In this document: in pieces, positions 1 to 7,054 of the stretch
How positions within the stretch are numbered: position 1 is the stretch's first letter
Layout: each line of letters opens with the position of its first letter
Notes under the pieces: model-generated
What the model was told of the DNA's origin: nothing
Database searches by the model: none
The model's input: the letters and a program-made list of their open reading frames with translations, nothing else
Program-made: the position numbers and the translations under genes
Source: Hyphomicrobiales bacterium
GTDB taxonomy: Bacteria > Pseudomonadota > Alphaproteobacteria > Rhizobiales > CAYWUX01
Assembly: GCA_028279265.1 (NCBI GenBank)
Contig: JANQOC010000428.1
Location: forward strand, 1-11,607
Direction: 5' to 3'
Length of the DNA: 11,607 bases

Positions 1-3000
1 GATCGTTGTTTCATAATTGACTTTTCCACGCGCCAGCGGCGTGTTGTTCGCCTTGCTGGCAAACCGGTCAATCTGCGCGCCGGTCAGTTTCACCTGCCCG
101 TCGAGACGAACGCCCGTCAGAATTTTCTTGAGCGTGCCACTGGCTTCAAACTGGCCTTCGAAGAGACGCCCCTGCAACTGCTTCACGGTAACTTTGCCCT
201 CGGTGAGATCTGCCGCCAGCACCGCATTCTGCAGGTTCACTCCGTTCAGCAGACCCAGTTCCGTCGCTTTCAGTTGCAGCGTCCCCGAGAGATCGGCGAA
301 GGCCGGCTCGCTGAACGGCCGGTCGGACCAGATCGACCGGGATTTGTTGACCAGGGACTGGGCCGAGCTCAACAGGGTCGGGCTCTTATTCTGCTGCAGA
401 AAATCCGTGAAACTTGCGAGGTTGGCCCGGGTCATCTGCACTTCGACCTGTAGACGGGCGGGTTTTGCACCGGCAGCATAGGCAATTTCGGCGCCGATTT
501 CTGATTTGCCCCATTGTCCCCGAATATTCTTGAACGTGTAATCCGAACCTGATTTCTGCACGTCCAGTTTTAAATCGACGGCCTTGTCCGAAACGGCAAA
601 GCTGGGATCCAGCCCGATTGCGGCGAGCCCAAGACCCGCGGATCGCGATTTGAAATCGAGGCGGCCTTCTAAATCGATGACATTTGCCGCGGGTCGTACA
701 TTGCCCTCGTAAAAGGAACTCAAACCGTCGGTTTCCAGTGTGAGTTGTGATCTGAGCGATTCATTCGGCTGACCGCTCATGACGAGTTTCACAGATCCCT
801 CACCGGACTTGACACCGAAGGATTTAAGATCCTCCGCAAAAAGCTGCTGTACCAGCCGCGCCCCGTCGGGATTAGCCGCCTGAAGTTTCAGATTGATGTT
901 CCGGTTTCCAAACTCACTGATGGGTCCCTCCTGCTTGGCCGACAAGATCACGCGGGAACCGCCGGCTTCACCGTCGATCCGCAGGGAAGCCCCTGAGCCG
1001 TCCTCGCGACCCAGAACAAGCGATGAGGCAAACCGGGCCGGGCTCAGGGCCGCAAGCCTCTCGGACCCGAGAAACTCGGTTTGGCGTATATTAAGCAGGT
1101 CCAGGATTTGGGCGATGGCATTGCCGTTTTCACCCTCCATCAGTAGATCGATCTCCCCTGTGGGGGAGCGGGCGAGCTCCGAAAAGGCACCATTCATGAC
1201 CAGCCGGGCGCCCTGGTCCGTGCGGAAGTCGAGCGTAGATATCTGCAGTTTTTCCCTGTCCACCTCTGCCTTGACCCGGAGATCCCTGATATTGGCTTCC
1301 GGCAGGGCGAGTTGTCCGATGCGAACGTTGACCCGGCCGTTAAAGCGGCGAAATAGACGGGTGAGTGCGCCGGGATCACTTCCACCGGCCTGATGCACGC
1401 CCTGAGATTGATCCGATGTGCTCTGACGCGGGGAGCTTCGCGTGCTCGACGCGGTATCCGTACCTTCGGGCTTCTCTTGCTTTTCTATTTTTCCTGGCGT
1501 TCCTGATTTCCCTGACTGCCCCGCATTTCCTGTCTTGGCCGCCGGATCCGCAAACGAGCTTCGCGCATCCACAATCTTCAGGAGGTCGGCGATCTGCCCC
1601 ACATGGGGCGTACCGGTTACGATGTTTCGGAGATCAACCCGGTCGCTGTCCAGGGAAAAGGTCAGCTTCGGCACATCACTGAATTCCATGTCCAGTGATC
1701 CGGACAGCGCCGAACCGGAGACTTCCCCGCGCAAATCCGACACGGAGACCTTGTCCGGGGAAAGTGCAACATTCGCTCCCAGGGTGTAGAACGCGGAACT
1801 GATGCGATTCTGATCATTGGTTTCCGAAAAGATCCACTGGGTGAGGAGCGGCAGGTTTTCTCCCTTGATGGACATCTGCCCCTGAAAAGCGGGGGCGTCG
1901 GAACGCACGTCAATTTCTCCCTGGAGGCCGGCAAAATTGCCGCCCGGCAGCTGCGCCGAGGCTTCGACCCGATCCCGGCTATCCGCGGATTTGGAGAGCT
2001 GGATCTGCAAATTGCTTAAAAACTCCTGGCCGATACTCGCCTGACCGATGGATATCTTGAACGCACCGCCATCAACACCGTTGTAGAAGCGGGAGAGCTC
2101 CCGGACAAACATGCGGGCAACCTGGTGCGGGGCGACCCGGGCCGTGTCCGAGTTGCCGATAATCTGGTCAAAATCCATCCATTTTGACCCCAGCTGACCC
2201 GTGAGTTGGAAGCCATCGAAAAAATCCGCCTGGATATTGCCTTCAATGACCTGGGGCCGGTTCTGGCTTTCAAACGTGCCGCGAATATTACTCAGTTTCA
2301 CCCGATGTAGCAGCATTTCTATATCGGCACCGACCTCAAGGTTTTGCGCCGGCGCTTTGCCTGATGCGGGCTCTGCCGTTTGGGTAAATTCGATCACCTG
2401 GTCAAGGCGAAGGGAGGCGGTAAGCGCTCCGAACAGCCGCGGCCGTGCCGCGAGATCGGTGACACGGCCGTCAAACTTGTAGGTTGCCCCGCCTTTTGCC
2501 GTACTCACCGTCGACTTGACGATCATCGGGTTGGTATCGTCCTGGCGGCTTGTCGATACGCGGATTTCGTACGTCTCATCCTGTGACTGGAAAGTGCCGT
2601 TGAACTTGTAGGGACCGCGCAGTGAATTCGCTGCGAGGACGCCATTGACCTGGGCCAGTCCCAGAGCCGGTTCCTGACCGTTCTGACGGATGATTATTTC
2701 GCCATCCGTAATCCGCACTGCATCAAGCGCGACATCCCGGGGCATGTAAGCCAGTTCGGCGCTGAGATTGCCGATACCTTCCCAGTTGCCGCCACCGTCT
2801 TCATGCACCTGGATGTTGAGACGCGGCTTCGATATCTCGACTTCCCGCGCCTCGACGGTGCCGCGCAACAGCGGCGGCAGTGCGAGCCAGATGGTGAAGT
2901 TATCGGCCTCGATCAAAGGCGTTCGATCGACTTCGTCATCACCGGCAATGCTGACGCTTTCAAAACGCACATAGGGAGCCGGCAGAAATCTCAGATTGAC

Positions 3001-3156
3001 CTGGCCGGCGACATTGACATTGCGGCCCATAAGTTTTGACGCCTGGGCTTCGAAAACATGCCGATAATCGTTGAAATCGACAATATAAGGCGCTGCAAAC
3101 AGGGCACTGAATGCCAGAATGAGCAGACTACCAATTGTCAACAGCACAGAGTTCAA
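1..3156 (-). CDS. AsmA-family protein, very large, 3' end beyond the window
   Basis: The frame is open from a TTG at 3156 to the left edge, 1052 codons without a stop, so the C-terminus is missing. An in-frame TGA lies at 3178-3180. The TTG is chosen because GGAG (3164-3167) sits 7 nt before it; a GTG three codons later is possible. The N-terminus has a hydrophobic segment (about residues 4-22) followed by AAPYIVDFNDYR, then a stretch ending LMGRNVNVAGQVNLRFLPAP, the typical opening of AsmA proteins: one membrane anchor, then a periplasmic beta-rich body. A low-complexity linker rich in S, G, Q, K and T spans about residues 540-592 and separates two halves. Residues 973-1032 (NAVLAADLTEGKVTVKQLQG, then LFEGQFEASGTL) resemble the C-terminal AsmA repeat. 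Known family members are inner-membrane-anchored periplasmic proteins linked to outer-membrane assembly and phospholipid transport. The exact role here is inference. It lies downstream of the dehydrogenase gene on the same strand, 138 bp away. Confidence 0.88.
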   Translation of the reverse strand, partial: MNSVLLTIGSLLILAFSALFAAPYIVDFNDYRHVFEAQASKLMGRNVNVAGQVNLRFLPAPYVRFESVSIAGDDEVDRTPLIEADNFTIWLALPPLLRGTVEAREVEISKPRLNIQVHEDGGGNWEGIGNLSAELAYMPRDVALDAVRITDGEIIIRQNGQEPALGLAQVNGVLAANSLRGPYKFNGTFQSQDETYEIRVSTSRQDDTNPMIVKSTVSTAKGGATYKFDGRVTDLAARPRLFGALTASLRLDQVIEFTQTAEPASGKAPAQNLEVGADIEMLLHRVKLSNIRGTFESQNRPQVIEGNIQADFFDGFQLTGQLGSKWMDFDQIIGNSDTARVAPHQVARMFVRELSRFYNGVDGGAFKISIGQASIGQEFLSNLQIQLSKSADSRDRVEASAQLPGGNFAGLQGEIDVRSDAPAFQGQMSIKGENLPLLTQWIFSETNDQNRISSAFYTLGANVALSPDKVSVSDLRGEVSGSALSGSLDMEFSDVPKLTFSLDSDRVDLRNIVTGTPHVGQIADLLKIVDARSSFADPAAKTGNAGQSGKSGTPGKIEKQEKPEGTDTASSTRSSPRQSTSDQSQGVHQAGGSDPGALTRLFRRFNGRVNVRIGQLALPEANIRDLRVKAEVDREKLQISTLDFRTDQGARLVMNGAFSELARSPTGEIDLLMEGENGNAIAQILDLLNIRQTEFLGSERLAALSPARFASSLVLGREDGSGASLRIDGEAGGSRVILSAKQEGPISEFGNRNINLKLQAANPDGARLVQQLFAEDLKSFGVKSGEGSVKLVMSGQPNESLRSQLTLETDGLSSFYEGNVRPAANVIDLEGRLDFKSRSAGLGLAAIGLDPSFAVSDKAVDLKLDVQKSGSDYTFKNIRGQWGKSEIGAEIAYAAGAKPARLQVEVQMTRANLASFTDFLQQNKSPTLLSSAQSLVNKSRSIWSDRPFSEPAFADLSGTLQLKATELGLLNGVNLQNAVLAADLTEGKVTVKQLQGRLFEGQFEASGTLKKILTGVRLDGQVKLTGAQIDRFASKANNTPLARGKVNYETTI

Positions 3157-3181
3157 GGTCAGGCTCCAGCTTCGCGGTCAA

Positions 3182-3218
3182 ATCTATTCATTATTTCAGA
3201 TAGATAGTTTGAATAGAT
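3182..3218. repeat. 9-bp perfect inverted repeat between the dehydrogenase and AsmA genes
   Basis: ATCTATTCA at 3182-3190 and its exact reverse complement TGAATAGAT at 3210-3218 are separated by 19 nt that include a short GATAGATAG run. The repeat is AT-rich and lies 26 nt upstream of the AsmA TTG start on the minus strand. No T-run follows on the minus strand, so it does not look like a Rho-independent terminator of the dehydrogenase gene. It could be an operator or an mRNA leader hairpin. The function is unknown. Confidence 0.5.
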
Positions 3219-3294
3219 CGCCAGTTTCGAGTAGCGAATGTGAGTTTTAGAATTCTCTGCAATCAAACTTCTATTCCGGAACATTTTGACCGAT

Positions 3295-4719
3295 TTATGC
3301 CCCGGGACCGGTTTCAAATATTTTTCCCGGATTGAGCAGGTTATCGGGGTCAAGCGCCCGCTTTATGGATCGCATAATTTCGACGCCGGCACCATATTCC
3401 GCGCGCAAATATTTTGTTTTTCCACTCCCGATACCGTGTTCACCGGTACACGTCCCTTCCATAGACTGGGCGCGGGTGACCATTCTGTCAAACAGGTTCT
3501 GTACCGCTTCGAGTTCGCTTGGGTTCTTGGCGTCAAACAGCGGCAGGACATGGAAGTTCCCGTCTCCCACATGACCGACGATAGTAGCGATAATTCCGCT
3601 ATTTTCGATATCCAGGCGCGTTTCTTCAACGCACTCGGTCAGTCGCGAAATGGGCACGCAAACATCGCCGGAGCAGCAATCGGCCCCGGGAACCAGGGCC
3701 CGCGCCGCCCAGTAGGCGTCGTGGCGGGCGGCCCAGAGCCGGTTACGGTCCTCCTGGTCCCGCGCCCACTCATAATCGCCGCCGCCATTGCCCGCGGCAA
3801 TTTCCGCAAAGAGTTCCGCTTCCTCGCGGCTGCCTTCATTGGTGCCGTGGAACTCGAGAAACAGTGTTGGTTTTTCCGCCAGGGTCAGGTTCGAATAGGC
3901 ATTGCAGGCGCGGATCTGCAGGGGATCGAGGAGCTCGATGCGCGCCGGGTTCAGTCCCAACTGGGTCGCCTCGATAACCGACTGGCAGGCCCCCTTCAAT
4001 GTGTCGAAGGAACAGACGGCGGAAAGGATGGATTCCGGGATCCCCTGGAGACGGACCGTCAGTTCCGTGATAATGCCGAGGGTGCCTTCGGAACCGATCA
4101 GGAGGTGGGTCAGATCATATCCCGCGGAGGTTTTGCGGGCGCGGCTGCCGCTGCGGAATTCGGTCCCGTCGGCCATGACCGCCCGGACATTGATGACCAC
4201 ATCGCGCATGGTGCCGTAGCGCACCGCGTTGGTGCCGGAAGCACGGGTCGCGGCCATGCCCCCGAGGGAGGCATCGGCGCCAGGATCCACGGTAAAGAAA
4301 AGCCCCGTATCCCGGAGATAGGTATTGAGCTCCTTACGGGTCACACCGGCCTCGACGGTACAATCGAGATCATCCACATTCACGGACAAAATCTTCTTCA
4401 TGTTGGCGAAGTCCAGGCAGACACCGCCAAGGGGAGCATTCAAATGGCCCTCAAGGGATGTCCCCGTTCCAAACGCAATAACGGGAGTTTTGTAGGCCCG
4501 GCATATCTTGACGATTTCAGCGACTTCCTCGGTGGTATTCGGGAAGATCACCGCATCCGGCGGTTGGTTCTCGATCCACGTGGTTGTGTGTCCATGCTGC
4601 TCGCGGGTGCTCAGCCCCGTATGGACGCGATCGGAGAATTTCTGCCTGAGGACGGCGATCGCCGTCTCATGGCGCCCCGAAGCCTCCGTGCCTGGTGTTT
4701 GTTCCCGGATCTCAGTCAT
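3295..4719 (-). CDS. FAD-linked D-lactate dehydrogenase (cytochrome-type, DLD/LDHD family)
   Basis: A complete 474-residue flavoprotein, a normal length for the family. The N-terminal FAD-binding (PCMH) domain shows PNTTEEVAEIVKIC (60-73), GTGTSLEGH (84-92), a stretch beginning DPGADASLGGMAATRASGTN (145-164) and GSEGTLGIITE (209-219). The C-terminal FAD-oxidase domain has GHVGDGNFH (382-390), TGEHGIGSGK (425-434) and DPDNLLNPGKI (457-467). By family knowledge H383, H390 and E427 correspond to metal ligands and H428 to the catalytic histidine. The likely reaction is oxidation of D-lactate to pyruvate with electrons passed to a cytochrome or quinone. A related 2-hydroxyacid such as glycolate or D-2-hydroxyglutarate cannot be excluded, but the DPGADASLGG segment favours the LDHD group. 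There is no signal peptide, so it is probably cytoplasmic or peripheral to the inner membrane. The ATG at 4719 is supported by GGTGA (4727-4731) 7 nt upstream. No iron-sulfur or glycolate oxidase subunit gene is adjacent. Confidence 0.93.
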   Translation of the reverse strand: MTEIREQTPGTEASGRHETAIAVLRQKFSDRVHTGLSTREQHGHTTTWIENQPPDAVIFPNTTEEVAEIVKICRAYKTPVIAFGTGTSLEGHLNAPLGGVCLDFANMKKILSVNVDDLDCTVEAGVTRKELNTYLRDTGLFFTVDPGADASLGGMAATRASGTNAVRYGTMRDVVINVRAVMADGTEFRSGSRARKTSAGYDLTHLLIGSEGTLGIITELTVRLQGIPESILSAVCSFDTLKGACQSVIEATQLGLNPARIELLDPLQIRACNAYSNLTLAEKPTLFLEFHGTNEGSREEAELFAEIAAGNGGGDYEWARDQEDRNRLWAARHDAYWAARALVPGADCCSGDVCVPISRLTECVEETRLDIENSGIIATIVGHVGDGNFHVLPLFDAKNPSELEAVQNLFDRMVTRAQSMEGTCTGEHGIGSGKTKYLRAEYGAGVEIMRSIKRALDPDNLLNPGKIFETGPGA

Positions 4720-4793
4720 CTATCATTCACCAACAAAAGTCTCTTAACGTACCGGCCCCGGCAATGATCTCTATCATCGTTTCCGATCCGGAC

Positions 4794-4831
4794 AATGGGC
4801 ACACGCCTGCATAATGGGTGCACGCCTGCAT
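4794..4831. repeat. Tandem 19-bp direct repeat upstream of the D-lactate dehydrogenase
   Basis: Two adjacent copies, aatgggcacacgcctgcat (4794-4812) and aatgggtgcacgcctgcat (4813-4831), differ only at a central CA/TG dinucleotide (17 of 19 identical). They lie 75 nt upstream of the dehydrogenase start and about 20 bp downstream of a TATAAT-like box on the same strand, where a repressor operator could sit. The second copy contains TGCACGCCTGCA, with inverted TGCA ends. The repeat itself is seen directly; a regulatory role is inference. Confidence 0.6.
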
Positions 4832-4850
4832 CTGGTATCCGGTGCCCCTT

Positions 4851-4856
4851 ATTATA
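4851..4856 (-). promoter_or_regulatory. Candidate -10 element for the D-lactate dehydrogenase gene
   Basis: On the minus strand this hexamer reads TATAAT, the exact sigma70-type consensus, about 130 nt upstream of the dehydrogenase start. No good -35 hexamer is visible at 16-18 nt, so the call rests on the -10 box and on its position in an AT-rich divergent region. The tandem 19-bp repeat lies just downstream, within the presumed initial transcribed region. Confidence 0.3.
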
Positions 4857-5043
4857 CACAGAGCAACCAAATTTGATTTGCGCGCGCGCCCGCAGTAGAA
4901 GATTTGTAACCCACGAATTGGTCGTGCAGTTAGATAAATATCATACAGGCAAATGAACTCAACAACCCGACAAAAGGGGGATGTCGTTAACCTTCTAATT
5001 CCGTTAGATAATACTGAGTTAGATCTCGGACAACGCTTTCTTG

Positions 5044-5062
5044 CAACCGAGCCGTTCGGTTG
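5044..5062. repeat. Perfect 7-bp hairpin upstream of the ClC gene
   Basis: CAACCGA (5044-5050), a 5-nt loop GCCGT, and TCGGTTG (5056-5062) form a perfect stem. It lies about 70 nt before the assigned start of the ClC gene. No T-run follows it on the plus strand, so it is not a standard terminator. It may be a leader structure or chance. Confidence 0.35.
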
Positions 5063-5130
5063 GTTGAACCGGCGAAATGAACCCATGACCTCAGTTGCTG
5101 CGGAATTCCGGCCCGTAATGTTAGTACGCA

Positions 5131-6864
5131 ATGCTCGATAAACCGCCCCGCCCGGATAGAACTTTTGCCAAATCACGGCACAGGACCATCGTCCATGTCC
5201 GTTACCTGCTGCGGGACATGGTTCACGGTTTATTCAATGCATTTTCATTGGCGATTAATGTCATCCGGGAACGCAGCGGACCGAATTTGCGGGTGTTTTT
5301 CGATGAACGGCAGCCGCTGGTCTGGCTGCTGGCCCTGATCATCGGCATATTTGTCGCCTATTTTGCCCTTCTCTTCCGCCTGCTCATCGGAGTTCTACAA
5401 CTTCCCTGGCTTGGCACCATGACCGAACGGGTATGGACGGCGGCGGCGGAAACATCGCTGTTCATCATCCTGCTGGCCCCGGCATTCGGTGGTCTCATCG
5501 TCGGCATATTGCTGCAATGGGTGCTTCCCAACAGACGCGCTCTGGGTGTTGCCGACGTCATCGAGGCCCGGGCCATCAAGGGCTGCAAGATTCCCGTGGG
5601 TGCGGGCCTGGGCTCGGCACTGGTATCGGCCGTATCCCTGGGCTTCGGGGCAAGCACCGGCCGGGAAGGACCGGTTGTCCATCTCGGGGCCACCATAGCC
5701 TCCTATCTCGAGGACCAGTTCACGCTGCCGAAGAGCGCCCGGCGGACCCTGCTCGCCTGCGGTGTCGCAGCGGCGGTGTCGGCATCGTTCAACGCCCCCA
5801 TCGCCGGGGTCCTGTTTGCCCATGAAGTTATTCTGACCCACTATGCCATCAGCGCGTTCGTGCCGATCGTCATAGCCAGCGTCGCAGGCACTGTGATCGT
5901 CCGCATTCACCTCGGAAGCTTTCCGGCATTTATCGTCCCCGATTACTCTATCACCTCGTTCTGGGAGTTTCCGGCCTTCGCCCTCCTCGGGCTGACATGC
6001 GCGGCTGTGGCCGTGCTTTTCCAGCTATCGCTGATCACCACCGACCGGGTCGCCCATAATATTTCTATGCCCATTTGGGTGCGACCGGTAATCGGCGGGC
6101 TTATGATCGGTATCATCGCCGTATTTTTTCCCCAGATTCTGGGTGTCGGCTACGACACAACCGATGCCGCTCTCAACCAGCAGCTGACCCTTGAACTGCT
6201 GCTTGCCCTGCTTGTCGTGAAAACTGCGGCGACCTCAATCTCGCTGGCCAGTCGGTTCGGTGGCGGCATCTTCTCGCCGACCCTTTTCCTGGGGGCTATG
6301 GCCGGGGGGGCCTTCGGCCTCATCGCCGCCAAAGCCTTTCCGGAAATCGCCTCAAGCGAGGGCCTGTACGCGATGATCGGCATGGGAGCCGTGGCCGCCG
6401 CCGTGCTCGGCGCCCCGTTCTCGACCACGGTGATGGTCTTTGAACTTACGGGCGGTTATGAGATCACCATTGCCTTGCTGCTCGCCGTCTCCATTTCAAC
6501 GGGTTTCAGCCAGGCCATTCTCGGACAGAGCTTTTTCCTCTGGCAACTCTCCATGCGCGGCCTGTTCCTGAAAGACGGCCAGCACAAGCAGATCGTGCGC
6601 TCAATTCATGTGCGGGATTTCTTCACCGAACTCACCCCAAGCGAAGTTGAACAGGAATTGCATACCGCCAATCGGGAAAACACCCTTAAACTCTCCGACA
6701 CGCTGGAACTGACCCTGAGGAAATTCGATTCCACCGGCGATCATCGGCTACCGGTCGTGGAAAGCGAAGACGAGAGCAGGCTTATTGGCTGGGCCGATCA
6801 CTGGGCGGCGCTGGAGGCCATGAACAAGGCCCTTATTGAAGTTCATGTGGAAGAACATCACTAA
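5131..6864 (+). CDS. ClC-family voltage-gated chloride channel / anion transporter with degenerate CBS-like tail
   Basis: A 577-residue polytopic membrane protein. Visible ClC signatures are GASTGREGP (173-181) with gating glutamate E179, FNAPIAGVLFAHEV (220-233), and FGGGIFSPTLFLGA (376-389), the GxFxP region. The membrane core spans about residues 62-475. The cytoplasmic tail (about 490-577) shows one weak CBS-like unit, SDTLELTLRKFDSTGDHRLP onward, and a poor first half. The position of ClC-ec1 Ser107 (GSGIP) reads L138 in ALGVA, the position of proton glutamate Glu203 reads V233, and that of Tyr445 appears to be F469; these are by-eye alignments. It may therefore be a channel or use another anion, but selectivity cannot be read from sequence. 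The start at 5131 lacks a clear ribosome-binding site. M30 (ATG at 5218) is an alternative that removes a basic N-terminal tail, and an in-frame TAG at 5122 limits extension. The uvrD gene follows 190 bp downstream on the same strand. Confidence 0.9.
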   Translation: MLDKPPRPDRTFAKSRHRTIVHVRYLLRDMVHGLFNAFSLAINVIRERSGPNLRVFFDERQPLVWLLALIIGIFVAYFALLFRLLIGVLQLPWLGTMTERVWTAAAETSLFIILLAPAFGGLIVGILLQWVLPNRRALGVADVIEARAIKGCKIPVGAGLGSALVSAVSLGFGASTGREGPVVHLGATIASYLEDQFTLPKSARRTLLACGVAAAVSASFNAPIAGVLFAHEVILTHYAISAFVPIVIASVAGTVIVRIHLGSFPAFIVPDYSITSFWEFPAFALLGLTCAAVAVLFQLSLITTDRVAHNISMPIWVRPVIGGLMIGIIAVFFPQILGVGYDTTDAALNQQLTLELLLALLVVKTAATSISLASRFGGGIFSPTLFLGAMAGGAFGLIAAKAFPEIASSEGLYAMIGMGAVAAAVLGAPFSTTVMVFELTGGYEITIALLLAVSISTGFSQAILGQSFFLWQLSMRGLFLKDGQHKQIVRSIHVRDFFTELTPSEVEQELHTANRENTLKLSDTLELTLRKFDSTGDHRLPVVESEDESRLIGWADHWAALEAMNKALIEVHVEEHH

Positions 6865-6878
6865 AAAACACTGGCAGA

Positions 6879-6890
6879 ACAAGATCTTGT
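6879..6890. repeat. 12-bp perfect palindrome downstream of the ClC gene
   Basis: ACAAGATCTTGT reads the same on both strands and lies 14 nt after the ClC stop codon. No T-run follows. It could be a protein-binding site or chance; I see no other support. Confidence 0.25.
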
Positions 6891-6951
6891 CGCGCACCCC
6901 AACCTCGGACGCCACACTTTGACCGTGGCTTGCCAGGAACATCTGAACGAA

Positions 6952-6968
6952 CGGCAAAAAGATTGCCG
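6952..6968. repeat. Small hairpin between the ClC and uvrD genes
   Basis: CGGCAA (6952-6957), loop AAAGA, and TTGCCG (6963-6968) form a perfect 6-bp stem. No U-tract follows, so termination is not supported. It lies immediately before the tandem 20-bp repeat, inside the presumed uvrD upstream region. Confidence 0.3.
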
Positions 6969-6975
6969 AATCATG

Positions 6976-7015
6976 GAAACTCCGTGATAGAATTAGAAAC
7001 TCCCAGATAGAATGA
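6976..7015. repeat. Tandem 20-bp direct repeat upstream of uvrD
   Basis: Two adjacent copies, gaaactccgtgatagaatta (6976-6995) and gaaactcccagatagaatga (6996-7015), match at 17 of 20 positions. Each contains TAGAAT, one mismatch from the -10 consensus TATAAT. A TTGCCG at 6963-6968 is a possible -35 for the first copy with a long 19-nt spacer. The repeat ends 39 nt before the uvrD TTG start. It could be a promoter with a duplicated -10 box, a pair of operator sites, or a recent slippage duplication. Confidence 0.5.
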
Positions 7016-7054
7016 AGTGTCTATCGATCAATAATCCAGAGGCAACCATCTGAA

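Larger units (their letters stand above)
4720..5130. other. Divergent intergenic region, no convincing gene
   Basis: This 411-bp stretch separates the minus-strand dehydrogenase from the plus-strand ClC gene and is more AT-rich than the flanking genes. It should hold the promoters of both. I see a 19-bp tandem duplication (4794-4831), a TATAAT-like box facing the dehydrogenase (4851-4856), a GC alternation near 4880-4892 and a small hairpin (5044-5062). A plus-strand reading frame of 62 codons (4953-5141) and a minus-strand one of 149 codons (4727-5176) cross it. Neither has a recognisable domain or a good ribosome-binding site, and I do not call them genes. Confidence 0.6.

Noticed and set aside
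3159..3353. Minus-strand 64-codon frame between the dehydrogenase and AsmA genes
   Set aside because: It overlaps the end of the dehydrogenase in another frame, and its translation has no recognisable features.
3286..4767. Plus-strand 493-codon open frame opposite the D-lactate dehydrogenase
   Set aside because: It is antisense to a gene with all family motifs intact, and its translation shows no recognisable domain. It reflects codon bias on the other strand.
4953..5141. Plus-strand 62-codon frame overlapping the ClC start by 11 bp
   Set aside because: No Shine-Dalgarno sequence, no similarity to a known family, and it crosses the 5044-5062 hairpin. Not excluded, but too weak to list as a gene.
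4727..5176. Minus-strand 149-codon open frame in the divergent intergenic region
   Set aside because: No recognisable domain, no convincing ribosome-binding site, and it would overlap the ClC start and the dehydrogenase leader.
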